From Paracamarosporium sp. OC-R06-R3 (taxonomy: Eukaryota; Ascomycota; Dothideomycetes; Pleosporales; Didymosphaeriaceae): a DNA stretch of 64,000 nt. The notes below the pieces were generated by a model that searched no databases, was not told the DNA's origin, and saw only the letters and a program-made list of their open reading frames with translations. The position numbers and the translations under genes were made by a program. Numbering within the stretch: position 1 is the first letter of the stretch; the number at the start of each line of letters is the position of its first letter. This document shows, in pieces, positions 11,542 through 22,634 of the stretch. The DNA is taken from NCBI GenBank assembly GCA_019828545.1, contig JACVRA010000334.1, forward strand, positions 62,001 to 126,000, in the 5' to 3' direction.

Positions 11542-14500
11542 ATGACTACCGACAAAATAAAAGATATCGGCTTCAGTCAAGTTTACGCACCGAAAGACAC
11601 CGAACCGGTCGTAGAGTAAGTGATACAGTTGTTAGTGTTCTTGTGTTGGTTTCGGTGGGCTTCGGTGGGGCAGGAGGACCCACCTGGGCCTGCACTACTG
11701 GGGTTATGAATCGGACTGATCAGTCGACAGCAATTTGCTAACACACATGTAGCATAATCCTTGTACACGGCCTTCAAGGTCATCCGTATCGTACCTGGGC
11801 AAATCGATCTCCAGAATCGACGGAACGCTCGCGACCGCAGAACACAGAGCACGAGCAATTTCGAAAGAGGGATATTCGCCGTTGGTTTCGCAAGCGAAGG
11901 TACGCGGCAGAAGTGTCGGAGGTTGAGAACGGAACAAAGGGAAAACAGGGAAGCATATTCTGGCCCGAATCATTGCTTCCAAATCATTGCGAAAACGCAA
12001 GGATTCAGGTTTATGGATACGATACAAAGATCACACGTTTAAGAGGAGCAGTGGATAAGAACCATCTATATTCACATGGAAAGAATTTTGTCTATGACCT
12101 GTGTCGTCATAGACCTATCGGTCGCCCTCTCCTCTTCATTGCTCATTCGCTTGGAGGCGTAGTTGTCAAAGAGGTACGGTCGACATACATGGCCGCAACT
12201 CAACTTCCGCTACTGACTCACACGCAACAGGCTCTCACAATAGCTAACGAGCACGGAGATGAGCCTGAGATATTGGATATCGTCAAGTCTACGGCTGCTG
12301 TTGTGTTCATGGGAACACCACACCGTGGGAGTGAAGATATGTCATCATGGGGTGAGAAGGGTCGTAAGATAGCAAGTGCCCTATTGATGGACAGCAACTC
12401 TTCGGTTTTAGATTCATTAGGCCTCAGAAATAGTGACCTCGAGCGATGCCATGATAAATTCATGAGGTTATGGGAACAGCACTCTTTCAAAATAAAAACA
12501 TTTCAAGAAGGTCGTGCCTTGTCTGGCGTCAAGCTTGGGCCTTTGAATGCCAAGGTACGTACTTACCAAGATGACTTGTTGATACAAAACATAGAGCTAA
12601 TATCTTGTACAGGTCGTACCTCATCTATCGTCGTTGATTGGGGATCCAAAGGAGCATGCGGAAACTATCGATGCAGACCACATGGGCATATGTCGCTTCT
12701 CCGGCCCTGATGATCACAGATTTCAAAAGATCGGCGCCGAGTTAGAGTACATCTATAAATCAATCTGTTTGCGTAACATTCGCATCGTCGATGATAATTG
12801 GTACGAATATTATGGTCAGACCATGTTTTCTCCCAAAAGTCTTCACCTTACTGACGGGACCAGAGCAAAAGAAACGTGCGGAAAGTACTTGATTCTGCGC
12901 CATCGTTCTGTTCCATCTGACCGTCCTCACAGGAATACGTCTCGCATTGCGCTTCGCACACATGAATTCAAGAAGTCGAGCAATCTGTCAGCCATCAGAC
13001 GACTCTTGCCATTGGGTAACCGGAATGGAAAAGTTTCAATCTTGGAGTAATCGCAGCGACCAGTCTGGACTTTTCTGGAACAAGGGCAAACCGGGATCTG
13101 GAAAATCCACTATCCTCAAACAAATCGTGCGATACTTGGCACAGAACAAAACCACAACCCAAGACGTCGTTGCAGCTTTCTATTTTGACTCAGCAGGAAG
13201 TAGTGATCTGCAACGATCTACAGAAGGTCTCCTCCGCTCGTTACTATTGCAATTGCTCGAGAGCCCTGCATTCAACGTCGAAGCCGAAGCACTTGCGCAA
13301 GCACACATATGCGAGCTAGAGCAATCTGAACACATCGAATGGAGTGTCAATGAGTTAAAAGACGTATTTAATAAGATCTTTGCGAAGCCTCGACTGAACG
13401 AAACAAAACTTGTCGTTGATGCATTGGATGAATGTGACGACAATGTCAGGGATCTCTTACGATACTTCTGGAGGCTTGCTTCAGTCGCACGGACTGCCAA
13501 TAGTAACCTTAGCATTTGCTTCTCCAGCCGGCCTGACGTAACAATCACCAATCCGAAGGATGCACTCCAGCCTTTTTGCGTGCAAATCAACGTAGAAGAC
13601 CACAATGCTCAGGACATCGCCGTCTACGTAGCGAATAACCTGAGTCTGGGAAATCCAGGGGAAGTTGACAAATTCCCATCGTACCAAGTCCATTCCACCT
13701 GGACTTCATCTTCATTCGCACAAGGACAACAACTGCGACAGCCCCTATCACTTACTACCATACGAGACAGCATTGTCGAGAAGTCATCAGGAGTCTTCTT
13801 GTGGGTTGTCCTGGTCGTTAATGTCCTTCAAAATGATTGGGACGAAGGAAAAGATATCCGATATCTCCAAACTCGCTTGCGCGAGGTACCTCCGCAACTA
13901 AAAGACTTGTATATTAACATGATCCGGGACCTTGATTCCACAGAAGCACTGGACTTTCTTCGCATTCTCCAATTCGTTCTATTCGCGGGTCGCCCTTTGC
14001 TGATCACGGAATGGCATCATGTCATGGCCCTGATCAGAGACCCTAATTTGAAGTCCCTCCAGGATTGGAAAAATTCCGAGATGTTCACTCAGAGCGACGA
14101 GCAACTTATCAAATGGATGAAAAAGAAAACAAGAGGCCTTCTTGAACTAAGAGATCGAAAGTCACAAGACGCTGATGTTGTTCCTGCATCGCAAGCAAAA
14201 TTCTCTCTTCGTGTTGAGGCTAGTTCATATGAGAGCAACCAGTATTTCGAAGTCATTCACGAGATTGTGAAGGAATTTCTCGTGGCTGACAATGGTTGCG
14301 CTCTTCTCGATCCAACAATTCGAAATGCTCAAGGTAGTGGACATTTGTTTTTTCTGAACCTATTGACAAGCTATGGCTTTCTTAAAGAGATGGCGAATTT
14401 CAGAGCCAATTACGGAGCGGAAAGCGGTGATGATAGTAGCGAAGGGAGCCTACAAAACGTTAGCTACTGGACTAATTTCTATGATCGAGGATCTAGACCA

Positions 14501-15643
14501 GCCAGTGAAGCAAGTTTCGGATCAAGCGCCTCTACAAGCGGACGAGCAGTAGGCCTGCTTGGTTATTCACCCATATCAGTCTCACATTTGGACCCATGGG
14601 AGCATCATCACGGGATAGCAAATGTTGGTACTGTGGATGTTCCAACATGGCAGACAGATGATTCACACCGCTCTTCAAAGTGCCAGGTCATTTCAGAGAT
14701 ACCTGCTCTAATGCACTACTTCCAGGACATGTTCTTGTTCCATGCTACGGCTGCTGAACAGAACGATGTCGACTGTTGCATCGTCCTCAAGAAGTTGTAC
14801 TCATCCAGTTTCAAACGCTGGTCAGAAGTCCGTGAGGATATGCGGCATGGATCAAATCTACTTTATTACGCGTGTGAATGGAACCTGATGTCATGGGTGC
14901 GATGGGCTTGCGAGGTAGCTGGGCATGAGCCTGATTTGCGAGGTGGCAAGCTCAATTATCCACTGCTTGTCGCGAGTGCCAAAGGACACTGTGATGTGGT
15001 CAAATATCTACTGGGAAGAGGTGCTCATTTATACCGTCGAGATAAGACCGGTTGGACAGCGCTGCATTTTGCTGTAACGTCACGCAGTCCTCGCGCTGTG
15101 GACATTGTGCGTTTGTTGGTGTACGAGGCTACTGTGCATCTGTCGCAGTGCGAGGACGGCGGTGTGTATCATAGTAACCTGGTATTTAGCCGGGATTACA
15201 GGCAGCAGAACACACCATTGCATCTTGCCTGCTACGAGAGCTCGCATGAAGTAGTCCGCGAGCTCATCAGCAATGGCGCGGAACCCCGTCTCCAAAACAA
15301 TCTGGGCCAGACCTCATTTCATGTTGCCGCTGGACGATCATCAAACAGCATTATGAATGAGCTGTTGAGGGACACGGACTACGATGATGCTCTAGAGATC
15401 AAAGACAATCACGATCAGACGCCACTCCATATCGCAGTGTGTCGATCGTCCGGACGAGTTGTTGAACAACTCATTGAACGTGGCGCATCCATTGATGCAG
15501 TAGACTCTGAAGGCCACACCCCGTTAGACCTTGCCTGCTCGCGTATACCAATTCAGGATGACATTTGCGAACTTCTTAGGAAAGCTTGTGACAATCACAG
15601 TTCCTTCCAGATGCCCACTTCGAGCACCAAATCACGCTCATGA
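11542..15643 (+). CDS. NLR-type protein: SesB-like serine esterase - NACHT - ankyrin repeats
   Basis: Fungal NOD-like receptor architecture, a class linked to heterokaryon incompatibility and non-self sensing. Exon 1 11542..11615 starts MTTDKIKDIGF. Introns are 11616..11752, 12174..12230 and 12555..12613. The N-terminal alpha/beta-hydrolase domain shows IILVHGLQGHPYRTW, IFWPESLLP, the nucleophile elbow AHSLGG and the downstream GTPHRG. The NACHT domain has Walker A GKPGSGKST (13085..13111) and Walker B LVVDALDEC (about 13409..13435). Ankyrin-type repeats (TALHFAV, TPLHLAC, TPLHIAV, TPLDLAC) fill roughly 14840..15580, and the stop is at 15643. Between about 12870 and 12950 the effector frame and the NACHT frame do not join: a 48-nt intron candidate (GTACTT...CACAG) leaves the frame off by one. 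Either the gene carries a frameshift, the two halves are separate genes (second ATG 12962), or the sequence has a base error. Expected full length is about 1,260 residues. Confidence 0.8.
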
Positions 15644-15958
15644 AGTATCTACTCTTCTAGGGGTCTTTCGCCATACGTACTCAGGTAGTTCCTCAGCAGT
15701 AGAGTGGGGGTTTTGATTCATCTTACCAATATTAACAGCACTTCACTATATTCACAAGTCAAAAACTTGAAATGTGATTCTCCGTGCTAAACAGCGTTGA
15801 GTGTCGAGTACCAAACAAAAGGATACACAGATCCCATACAGGATACAAGCACTGTGTATCCATTTAGATAACGCTAACACGTACTACATTATATACAAAA
15901 GGCATATCCAGATATTGACTCGGGGCGAAGCCCAGGTATGTTCTCAAGGGACCATTTG
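15644..15958. other. Convergent intergenic region
   Basis: Lies between the 3' ends of the NLR gene (plus) and the transporter gene (minus). No reading frame or RNA element is recognised; it presumably holds both 3' UTRs. Confidence 0.5.
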
Positions 15959-16914
15959 TTACTCTCTCTTCTCTCCTTCCAATGCCCCAATCTCCACATC
16001 AGTACTTCCCCAATACTTACTCAAGTCGCCCACCGGCGGGCAAACCCTCCACCGCATCTCTGCCGTCATGATAACAAACAGCATGTACCATCCCAGTAAC
16101 CCCACAATGAAAAGCAACGCTGCGCCAGCCTATCAACGTAAGCATCCACACTCTCTTTACCATAACTGTCTTTGCAAATCTGACTCACCTTCTGCAATCT
16201 CAACGCCTTCGTGAAATGCCCGTTACTAAGCGCCCAATAGGCGCCCGATAGCACCCAAGCCCCCATCGTCACGAAGCCGAAGATACCTGCGAAAACAAGG
16301 TTTATGCGAAGGGTGAAAAGCCAGAATGTACCGAGCGCGAAACCCCAGACAAGCAGATACAGAGCGATGACGGCATTCATTTCTTTCGAGACCGCACCGG
16401 CCGCGGCGTCGCCGGCGCCATAAGAAGCGGCAAGCCCGAGGGTGGGGAGTTGCAGGACGCCGAAGGAGAGCCAAAAGACGCAGAAGAGACCGCACACCAT
16501 CATGGGAAAGAATTGGGCCTGGATCCAGAGGAATATTGTCGACAGAAGAAGTAGCACGGGGCCGGTGAAGAAGAAGATGCCAACGACGGCTTGTAGGCCG
16601 GATGCGCCGCCCCAGCCCATGAGAACCATGCTGAATGTGAAGGTGGAAATCACGAAACTGTCGCGTTTGTTAATTCACAAAAGGCATCGGACACTCGGCC
16701 TGACGTACCCAAGAAAGCCCAAAGGTACAGCGTTTGCGTATCTCGCGGCATTCTGGCTCGCATGCGGGACTTTGGGCGCCAGGTACAGGCGCTCGAACTG
16801 CTCTGGGCTCAGGGAGATGTTAGTCGTAGTGTGAGACAGATGCGGCTCCTTTGCTATGTTGTTTGACTCCTTATTGGTCACGATGGGCTCTGTGGTGGCT
16901 GTAGTCGTAGTCAT
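15959..16914 (-). CDS. GPR1/FUN34/YaaH-family (acetate/ammonium) transporter
   Basis: Six-helix plasma-membrane transporter of the AceTr family (yeast Ady2/Ato relatives), which move acetate or ammonium. Three exons (16709..16914, 16189..16657, 15959..16129) split by introns 16658..16708 (51 nt) and 16130..16188 (59 nt) give a 281-residue protein, the usual length for the family. The conserved entry motif appears as RYANAVPLGFLGF, followed by hydrophobic segments including VLMGWGGASGLQAVVGIFFF and the last helix LLFIVGLLGWYMLFVIM reached after the second intron. The signature NPAPLGL is changed to NAVPLGF. I chose Met 16914 because the protein then begins MTTTTATTEP; an in-frame ATG at 16953 would add 13 residues. 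The tail is acidic and charged, ending EGEKRE. Family assignment is confident; the altered motif leaves the substrate uncertain. Confidence 0.9.
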
Positions 16915-17754
16915 GTTTGCTGCAAAGAGTTTGGAAGATACTGAAAGACACACAAGCCGGGACGGTCAGCGGCCAGAGTTAAATCTCCTCCGCCACGATC
17001 CTCCATGTTCTCTGTCCCATGCATACGCCTGGCTGCCCCGCTAGCTCACCTCATCGCATCCCACAACCCAGGCTTGACATCTCCGAGTTTGGACATTTCT
17101 CCTACGCCGCACGACACCCATTCGCTAGCTCTTTTGACATACGCTTGGTGATGAGACGCTATTGGCTGGGTGAATGTGTGGGGCAACGGGCCAAGGTCAA
17201 GGTGGTGTTCGTCCGAGTCAGGAACGAGCTTGGTGTTGTGGAGGATGTGCTTCCCCGCTCGTACCTGCACTGTCGGCAATTTACATCGTGCCTCTGATTG
17301 GCCGGCGCCATGTGGAACGTACGCCCTCAATCGGCCCTTTGTAGCCTGGACACTGGTCGAGTACCAATTTTTTGACTGGGTTGGTGCTTCGTGTAAGTGC
17401 ATACAATAATTCCAACAACCATTGTTGCGGGAAAACAGCTGCTATTCTTGAAGATCTTCATTCCTGCGTCGCATCTCGGATGTTTCTAGTACGAACACCG
17501 ACGACATTTCATGCGTTTGACAGCACTATCCCGAATCCTTTCGACGATCCGATCAGAGTGGCGAGCATGCTTGCATCTGACGTAGGTGATGTTGAAGTTG
17601 AGTGTCAGATTGTTGATTGCTGTTTTGACGATGCGAACTAGCGATAGTTCCGGAACGGCCCGGATCGCCGACGTGTCTGCCTACCTCTGTAACAACCCAT
17701 CAGATTGGTCTCCTACCGTCCCATTTTAACTGTTCCTTTGCACAACTAGAGAAC
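16915..17754. promoter_or_regulatory. Divergent promoter region between transporter and membrane-protein genes
   Basis: An 840-bp region separates the start of the transporter (minus) from the start of the membrane protein (plus). It contains overlapping open frames on both strands (for example 17046..17402 minus) with no motif support. I take it as a shared regulatory region; no specific binding site stands out. Confidence 0.5.
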
Positions 17755-18663
17755 ATGACTATCGAACTACCTTATAGCCTCCATAGCCGCTATGCATCGA
17801 TCGCAATAGCCTGGACTGTGATCCTCATTCCACCAATCTTCATCAATCTCGGCTTATTCTATGGCCTATGGTATGGGAGACCAGATCTAGATCGTTCGCT
17901 AGGTACTAATCTTTCCAATAAACCCTTCAGAGAGTTGGTCACTAATGTTTCCACAGTCCTTACGTTACCAACCGCGGTCCTTGGAATCTTCACCGCCATC
18001 GCCACAGTCGATCGGGTATGGAAGCTGATCCGCTTCTCACCAGAGTACCGCCCACTTAACGCTCCCCGTCATACTCTCGATGTATTCCAATGGGGCTACT
18101 TCCTTGTCCTGGTCACCATCTCCGCCTTGATTTCTTCTACACTCGCTCGAGAAGATAGCGACCACGATGACCACGATTTCCAGATTCGATTGATGTCCTT
18201 GCCAGCAGCGGTGCTCATGTATGTCGTTGCAACGCTAACACTACTATCGCTAGTACTCAACCGCACTGGGTGGAAGTTGCCATTCCGCTTCGGTAGCGTG
18301 GGAGCAGGCAAAGTATTGAGACCGGCGGTGTACTACATTGTCGAAGACGTCGTCGCCGTGGACGGGGGTGGCGGCATTGAATACCGCAAAGCGTTCGACG
18401 CGCGATACGACAACAGTCTAGTGTTCCGCCAGATGATATTCGATCTGAGCCTGATATGGATGCTCTCGTTCTACGTCTTCGCTATCCTGTTCACAGTTCT
18501 AGTATTCAAACTGCCTAAAGCGGCGGTCTATGCGGTCGGGTGGGCGGGCCCGTTCCCACTGGCTGGTCTCATGGCAGTATGGACGACTTTCCATGTCAAA
18601 GCGAGATTGCGGCAGGAGCGCAAAAGTGAGCAAGAGGATGAGAGGACGCCATTACTGGAATGA
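17755..18663 (+). CDS. Multi-pass membrane protein with acidic dileucine tail, unknown function
   Basis: Intronless 302-residue protein. About seven hydrophobic segments are visible, for example IAWTVILIPPIFINLGLFYG near residues 22-41, LPTAVLGIFTAIA, YFLVLVTISALISS, LMYVVATLTLLSLVL, and a C-terminal pair IWMLSFYVFAILFTVLVF and WAGPFPLAGLMAVWT. A histidine-aspartate cluster (EDSDHDDHD) lies in the central loop. The C-terminus is highly charged and ends EDERTPLLE; an acidic residue before LL matches the [DE]XXXL[LI] sorting signal used for vacuolar/endosomal delivery. No transporter family is recognised. It resembles the small, lineage-restricted integral membrane proteins common in Pezizomycotina. 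The ATG follows an A-rich leader and is the first in frame. Confidence that it is a real gene is high. Confidence 0.8.
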   Translation: MTIELPYSLHSRYASIAIAWTVILIPPIFINLGLFYGLWYGRPDLDRSLGTNLSNKPFRELVTNVSTVLTLPTAVLGIFTAIATVDRVWKLIRFSPEYRPLNAPRHTLDVFQWGYFLVLVTISALISSTLAREDSDHDDHDFQIRLMSLPAAVLMYVVATLTLLSLVLNRTGWKLPFRFGSVGAGKVLRPAVYYIVEDVVAVDGGGGIEYRKAFDARYDNSLVFRQMIFDLSLIWMLSFYVFAILFTVLVFKLPKAAVYAVGWAGPFPLAGLMAVWTTFHVKARLRQERKSEQEDERTPLLE

Positions 18664-19717
18664 GAATAGCGTGGGATGACAGGACACGTACCATCGGATC
18701 ACTGAGCAACAACAAAACACAACTTACGAACCGTCTTCGATGTTCACTTTATCATTGTTCCTAACTTTCTTTTCCGTAGCAATGAAGCGACCAAAACCTG
18801 GAAACGTCGTCTTTGGAGCGCGTGTCTAGGTGGGCTCTGAGGGCTGTGTAGCCAAGACGCTAGAGGGAGCTAGTTGTTTTAGGAAAGGTCTCGGTCAAGA
18901 AGCTTGGCCGAAGAAGCTTGACCGAGAATCGCGCCTTGGATCCGTGATAGCGACTCTCGTTTTAGACTCTGCTATCGGATGTAGACGATGGAATTGCAAT
19001 AGAAGCTTGCGCTCAGCGACTCTGTACGCATTGCCGTTGCTTTGTAGCTCAGGGCGTACACTGATGCTGATGACGTAGGTAGCGCTCGCACAATCGTCAG
19101 TGTACTACCCTACCGTCACACTGTGCCCTGCATTTGAACCCTATAGTAACGGACGTGAGTCACATCAAGCTTTACCACACAAGCCCTACCGATCACTGCT
19201 TTGTTGGTTGGCATGGTTTATCGTCCGTATTTTGGCCCCAAATCATCCGGGTCGCAACGGTTCTGCATCAATGACGAAATAGATCTGTTGGAGAGTAACA
19301 CAACGATGGTACTGGTCAACGCGCATTATCAGTCCCCTGCAATGTTTTCAAGGTTCCCAGAGATACAGACATGCCACCCTCTAGATAGCATGGCTTCCAT
19401 TACAAAGTCGCTTTCACCGCGGCAGCTGCAGCACATCACCTTTTGCTTACGAGCGTCAAGCTCTCCGTACCTCTTCCATATATATACAGCATTTATCAAG
19501 CAAATATACATCCCTCCTCACCATAAAATCCCATCTTCATGGTTCATATTCATAGACAATGTAATCTACGATGAAAATGCCCGAGTCCGTGGAAGTGAGT
19601 GACACGCTATTGAACGACAGGGTTGAAGCACCAGTGCAAATACGGTAATCACACAACTAGCAATCACTCTGGCTGTGAGAGGTACGCTTCGGCGCCACTG
19701 TCGCAATACTCAAATCC
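18664..19717. other. Intergenic stretch with a hairpin
   Basis: No convincing gene. A plus-strand frame at 19201..19602 (133 codons) lacks recognisable features. The inverted repeat at 18889..18927 lies here. The right part may include N-terminal remains of the DUF3176-type pseudogene that follows (VITQLAITLAV is readable near 19650). Confidence 0.4.
18889..18927. repeat. Inverted repeat, possible hairpin or terminator-like element
   Basis: TCTCGGTCAAG at 18889..18899 is perfectly complementary to CTTGACCGAGA at 18917..18927, with a 17-nt loop that itself contains AAGCTT motifs next to each arm. It sits about 230 bp downstream of the membrane-protein stop codon. It may form an RNA hairpin in the 3' region or be a remnant of a small inverted-repeat element. 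Confidence 0.5.
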
Positions 19718-21302
19718 ATGCAGAACAAGAACCTGTACCAATGGAAACCACAATATAACGGCCATCATCTAACCCTCAACACGGCCATTACGATCCTTCG
19801 TACTACCACCAAGGCACTCGCGCTGTTCGTTGTATGCTCATCCATTGCTCAATCCAAGCGGATGCTGTTCAAGGAGTCTACGCCACCTCGCAAACTACAG
19901 GAACTCCACTGATTCGAAAATGCGAGTCGTGGTCTACTGGGCATGCTTCTACTTCTACCGCATCTTCGCTTCAGGTCATGGGTCGCTTTGGAGGGTGCAG
20001 TCGTTACCATCGCCGCCCTTGGCAAGGACACTTTTGCTCCGTAAGTCGTAACGTACGCTTATATAGACGACTCAGTAGTATCGGCCACTAAATTCTATTA
20101 CCCTTCGAAAAATCCGGAAACGGTTGAATTATTAGGTGATGGTAGCATCACACTAGACCCCACGTCACTTGTCTACATTTTTCCCATTTTGAGGCTGACA
20201 TGAGAACTTCACAATCTCACGCCGATGTCAGCATGCAAGGTGCCGTCTTGGTAGGAGTGGCTGACCCGAAACTGAAGCAAAGCTTCTTCTTTTGCAACAA
20301 TAAGACGAAATGTACATAGATTAGCTCGTATATCAAGATTTGATTCTCTAGCCACTGTGAGAATAATATAGCGGCGGCATTAGCCACTACTAACTCCACA
20401 GAAGGGGAAGCACTGAGTTCCTGATATCGAATGAAAACACCCCGATGTATGTTAATCTATGGATTCATTAACCCATTCTAAACTCAGATTAAGGTCAATG
20501 CGGTTCTCTCGCAAGCCAGTTCCTTCGACGGAGCAATAAGAGACCAAAAAGCCAACCCAGAATTCATCTGCATTGCCATTTTAAGATCCTTTATGTCTAA
20601 GGTCCCCATCAACCAAGATGAGTACACCAACTCCCTCAATGTGACAGAGTGCACAATCAGCTTGGTGATCCATCGCATGGAGGAGGCCTTGGTCTAGATT
20701 TCGCGATTCGACTACTAGAAATCTGACGCGCGATTGGAGCAAGGGGATTGAGCAAAAACAGGTGATCCTGCAGTTTCTAACATTGCGTTCATGGAACATG
20801 AGGAGAAAGTAGCTGTTCGTATCATGCCTGCCGACCTGGTTAGCCTTGGCCATTTCTTCGAATCTCCGCGATTCAGCGGTAATCTCTTGGCGGGAGACAC
20901 GGGAAACTCCGGCGATTCGTCTAGTATTATCGGCGGGGATAGCCCAGGAGTTAGGAATATGCTGTCTGATGTCGACGTTGCTATGAAGCAAATGACTGAT
21001 GCTGTGATCGCTCAGATCTTCACCCGATGCTACAGGTCTACCTATCTCTGCGATCTAGCTGAGAGTGATTTAAATAGGGACAGTAGTGTTGTGGTTAGAG
21101 TACACTGGGCATGGCTAAGTTTGCCTGCTGCAATCTTTGCTATCACGCTTGTAGTACTCGTAGCTACGGCGCTAGATAATCGACGAAGTCGCTGAGCTGC
21201 ATAGAAGACTTCTTCATCCGATTCTACGACGTAACCTAATCTCGAAGGACGAAGATGGAACGGGGTTATTGAGCACGGACTTGAAAAGTATTAAGGAGAT
21301 GT
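19718..21302 (+). pseudogene. DUF3176-type membrane protein, broken
   Basis: Pieces of a fungal DUF3176-type integral membrane protein appear in order. TLNTAITILRTTTKALALFV and SSIAQSKRMLFKESTPPRKL match the conserved early block. FENASRGLLGMLLLLPHLRF follows the TGA at 19910..19912 in the same frame, where an Arg codon would fit. VVTYAYIDDSVVSATKFYY follows the TAA at 20042..20044, where Gln would fit. MQGAVLVGVADPKLKQSFFF and CNNKTKCT precede a TAG at 20317..20319, exactly where the family has Trp (CTW). The C-terminal helix VHWAWLSLPAAIFAITLVVL lies in the frame 20791..21195 and its tail continues one frame over to about 21302. At least three nonsense codons and a frame change make a working product unlikely. 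All three stops fit transitions (CGA, CAA, TGG). Confidence 0.65.
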
Positions 21303-22634
21303 AGAGATGGCGAAACAAACTAGGGCAAAGCTGGAATAACTCTGCTAAATCGAGGGTAGAAAGACTGCTGAGTGTCTATCATTTATCTGAAGCGCGACCT
21401 TAAGCGCTTGGAGTTCTTATAGGTTGGACGTTATTATAATTCTTGTACCAAAACTACCTCACCCAAGCCCGCTAAAGCCTGCTGCACAAGATGCCGATTC
21501 AGTGCAGCTATGATATCGAGGCATTCACAGCTAACGAACTCGACGGCGCGGTGGAAAGGAACAGTCGCACGTAGCAAGGGCTTCCGTTGGACAGCTGTTG
21601 AGTGTTAGCTAATCCTAGCATATCAGATACTGTCGATCTTACATAAGGATCAAGAACAATCCATCAAGCAACGGCACCCCCAGCAATGACCTACCCGAGA
21701 CTGATATGTATGCCCCTTATCCTTCCACTGGTTGAGGTCTGCTCGATGTTGGTCGAACTGCGTGCTGTCGACGTCGAAACTAAGAGTCAAGCACGTAAAG
21801 AAGAACATCTTCCGCTGCGTTCTTAGAACATTTTCAGGCTCTTAGTGCAAGGCTGGCGTCGCCGATCTGCCTTCCTTGTAGGAGTCTCCCTGTACCGCCA
21901 CGACGTTAGCTGTAACTAGCCATCCTTTAAATACTGTTGCGTTGACCGGTCTTATCACTCCTACTATCGTTAACCAGTGTCGAAGTGACACTTTCAGCAT
22001 CGCATCTTTCCAAGTGGAATACATTCCTCTACCCAAACTGTAACTTGACGCTGCGAAGAAATGGACAACGCTCCTAATGTCGCGGAACGTCGCTCAGCGA
22101 ATGATGTTCGAGGCATTTGAATGCTTCTGTAAGGTACCCGTACGACCTGTTCTCGAGTTTTAAAACCTCTAGATATAGTCCCGAATCGACCAGCGAATAT
22201 GCCTGATGTGTGGTGGCCTGTCGCCTCAAGCAAGCATTTCAGACTAGGGATTTATTTCGATAAGCTCATATAGCCACCAAACGCTATTTAGAAGTGCTGA
22301 GAAAGCACGTGAGAGGGGTTAATTTCGATTCCATAGGAGAGACAGACGTACGAGTCTTGTGATCCGAGAGCAAATGCCTCCAATATGTCATATTATCACC
22401 CAGCACTCGGACTCGGACTCGGTACGGATCGGATAATTTGATATCCGAAGTGGTCAATGCATGATTAATAGTATATATGAGTCTACTCACATCATTCAGA
22501 ACTCAACTTTACCTCGATGTAAACCATGGTTCACACGTAAATGAGATCTTCATAAACAAGATCAACCACCCTCACGGTCATCCCAGGGCGAATCCACGAG
22601 TCAAGAATCTCTTCACAACCAAGTCTTCGTCAAC
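21303..22634. other. Intergenic stretch
   Basis: No gene recognised. Short frames on the minus strand (21842..22233) have no motif. A TATATA at about 22473..22479, some 160 bp before the next start codon, is a plausible TATA element for the gene at 22635. Confidence 0.45.

Noticed and set aside
17046..17402. 118-codon minus-strand frame between two divergent genes
   Set aside because: It overlaps plus-strand frames of similar length, shows no motif, and lies in the expected promoter region.
19121..19200. Minus-strand GGTTCAAAT resembling a tRNA T-arm
   Set aside because: The putative T-stem does not pair and no cloverleaf can be drawn.
20031..20060. GTAAGT at 20041 as an intron donor in the DUF3176-type gene
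   Set aside because: The sequence right after it (VVTYAYIDDSVVSATK) continues the family in the same frame, so the TAA is more likely a nonsense change than intronic.
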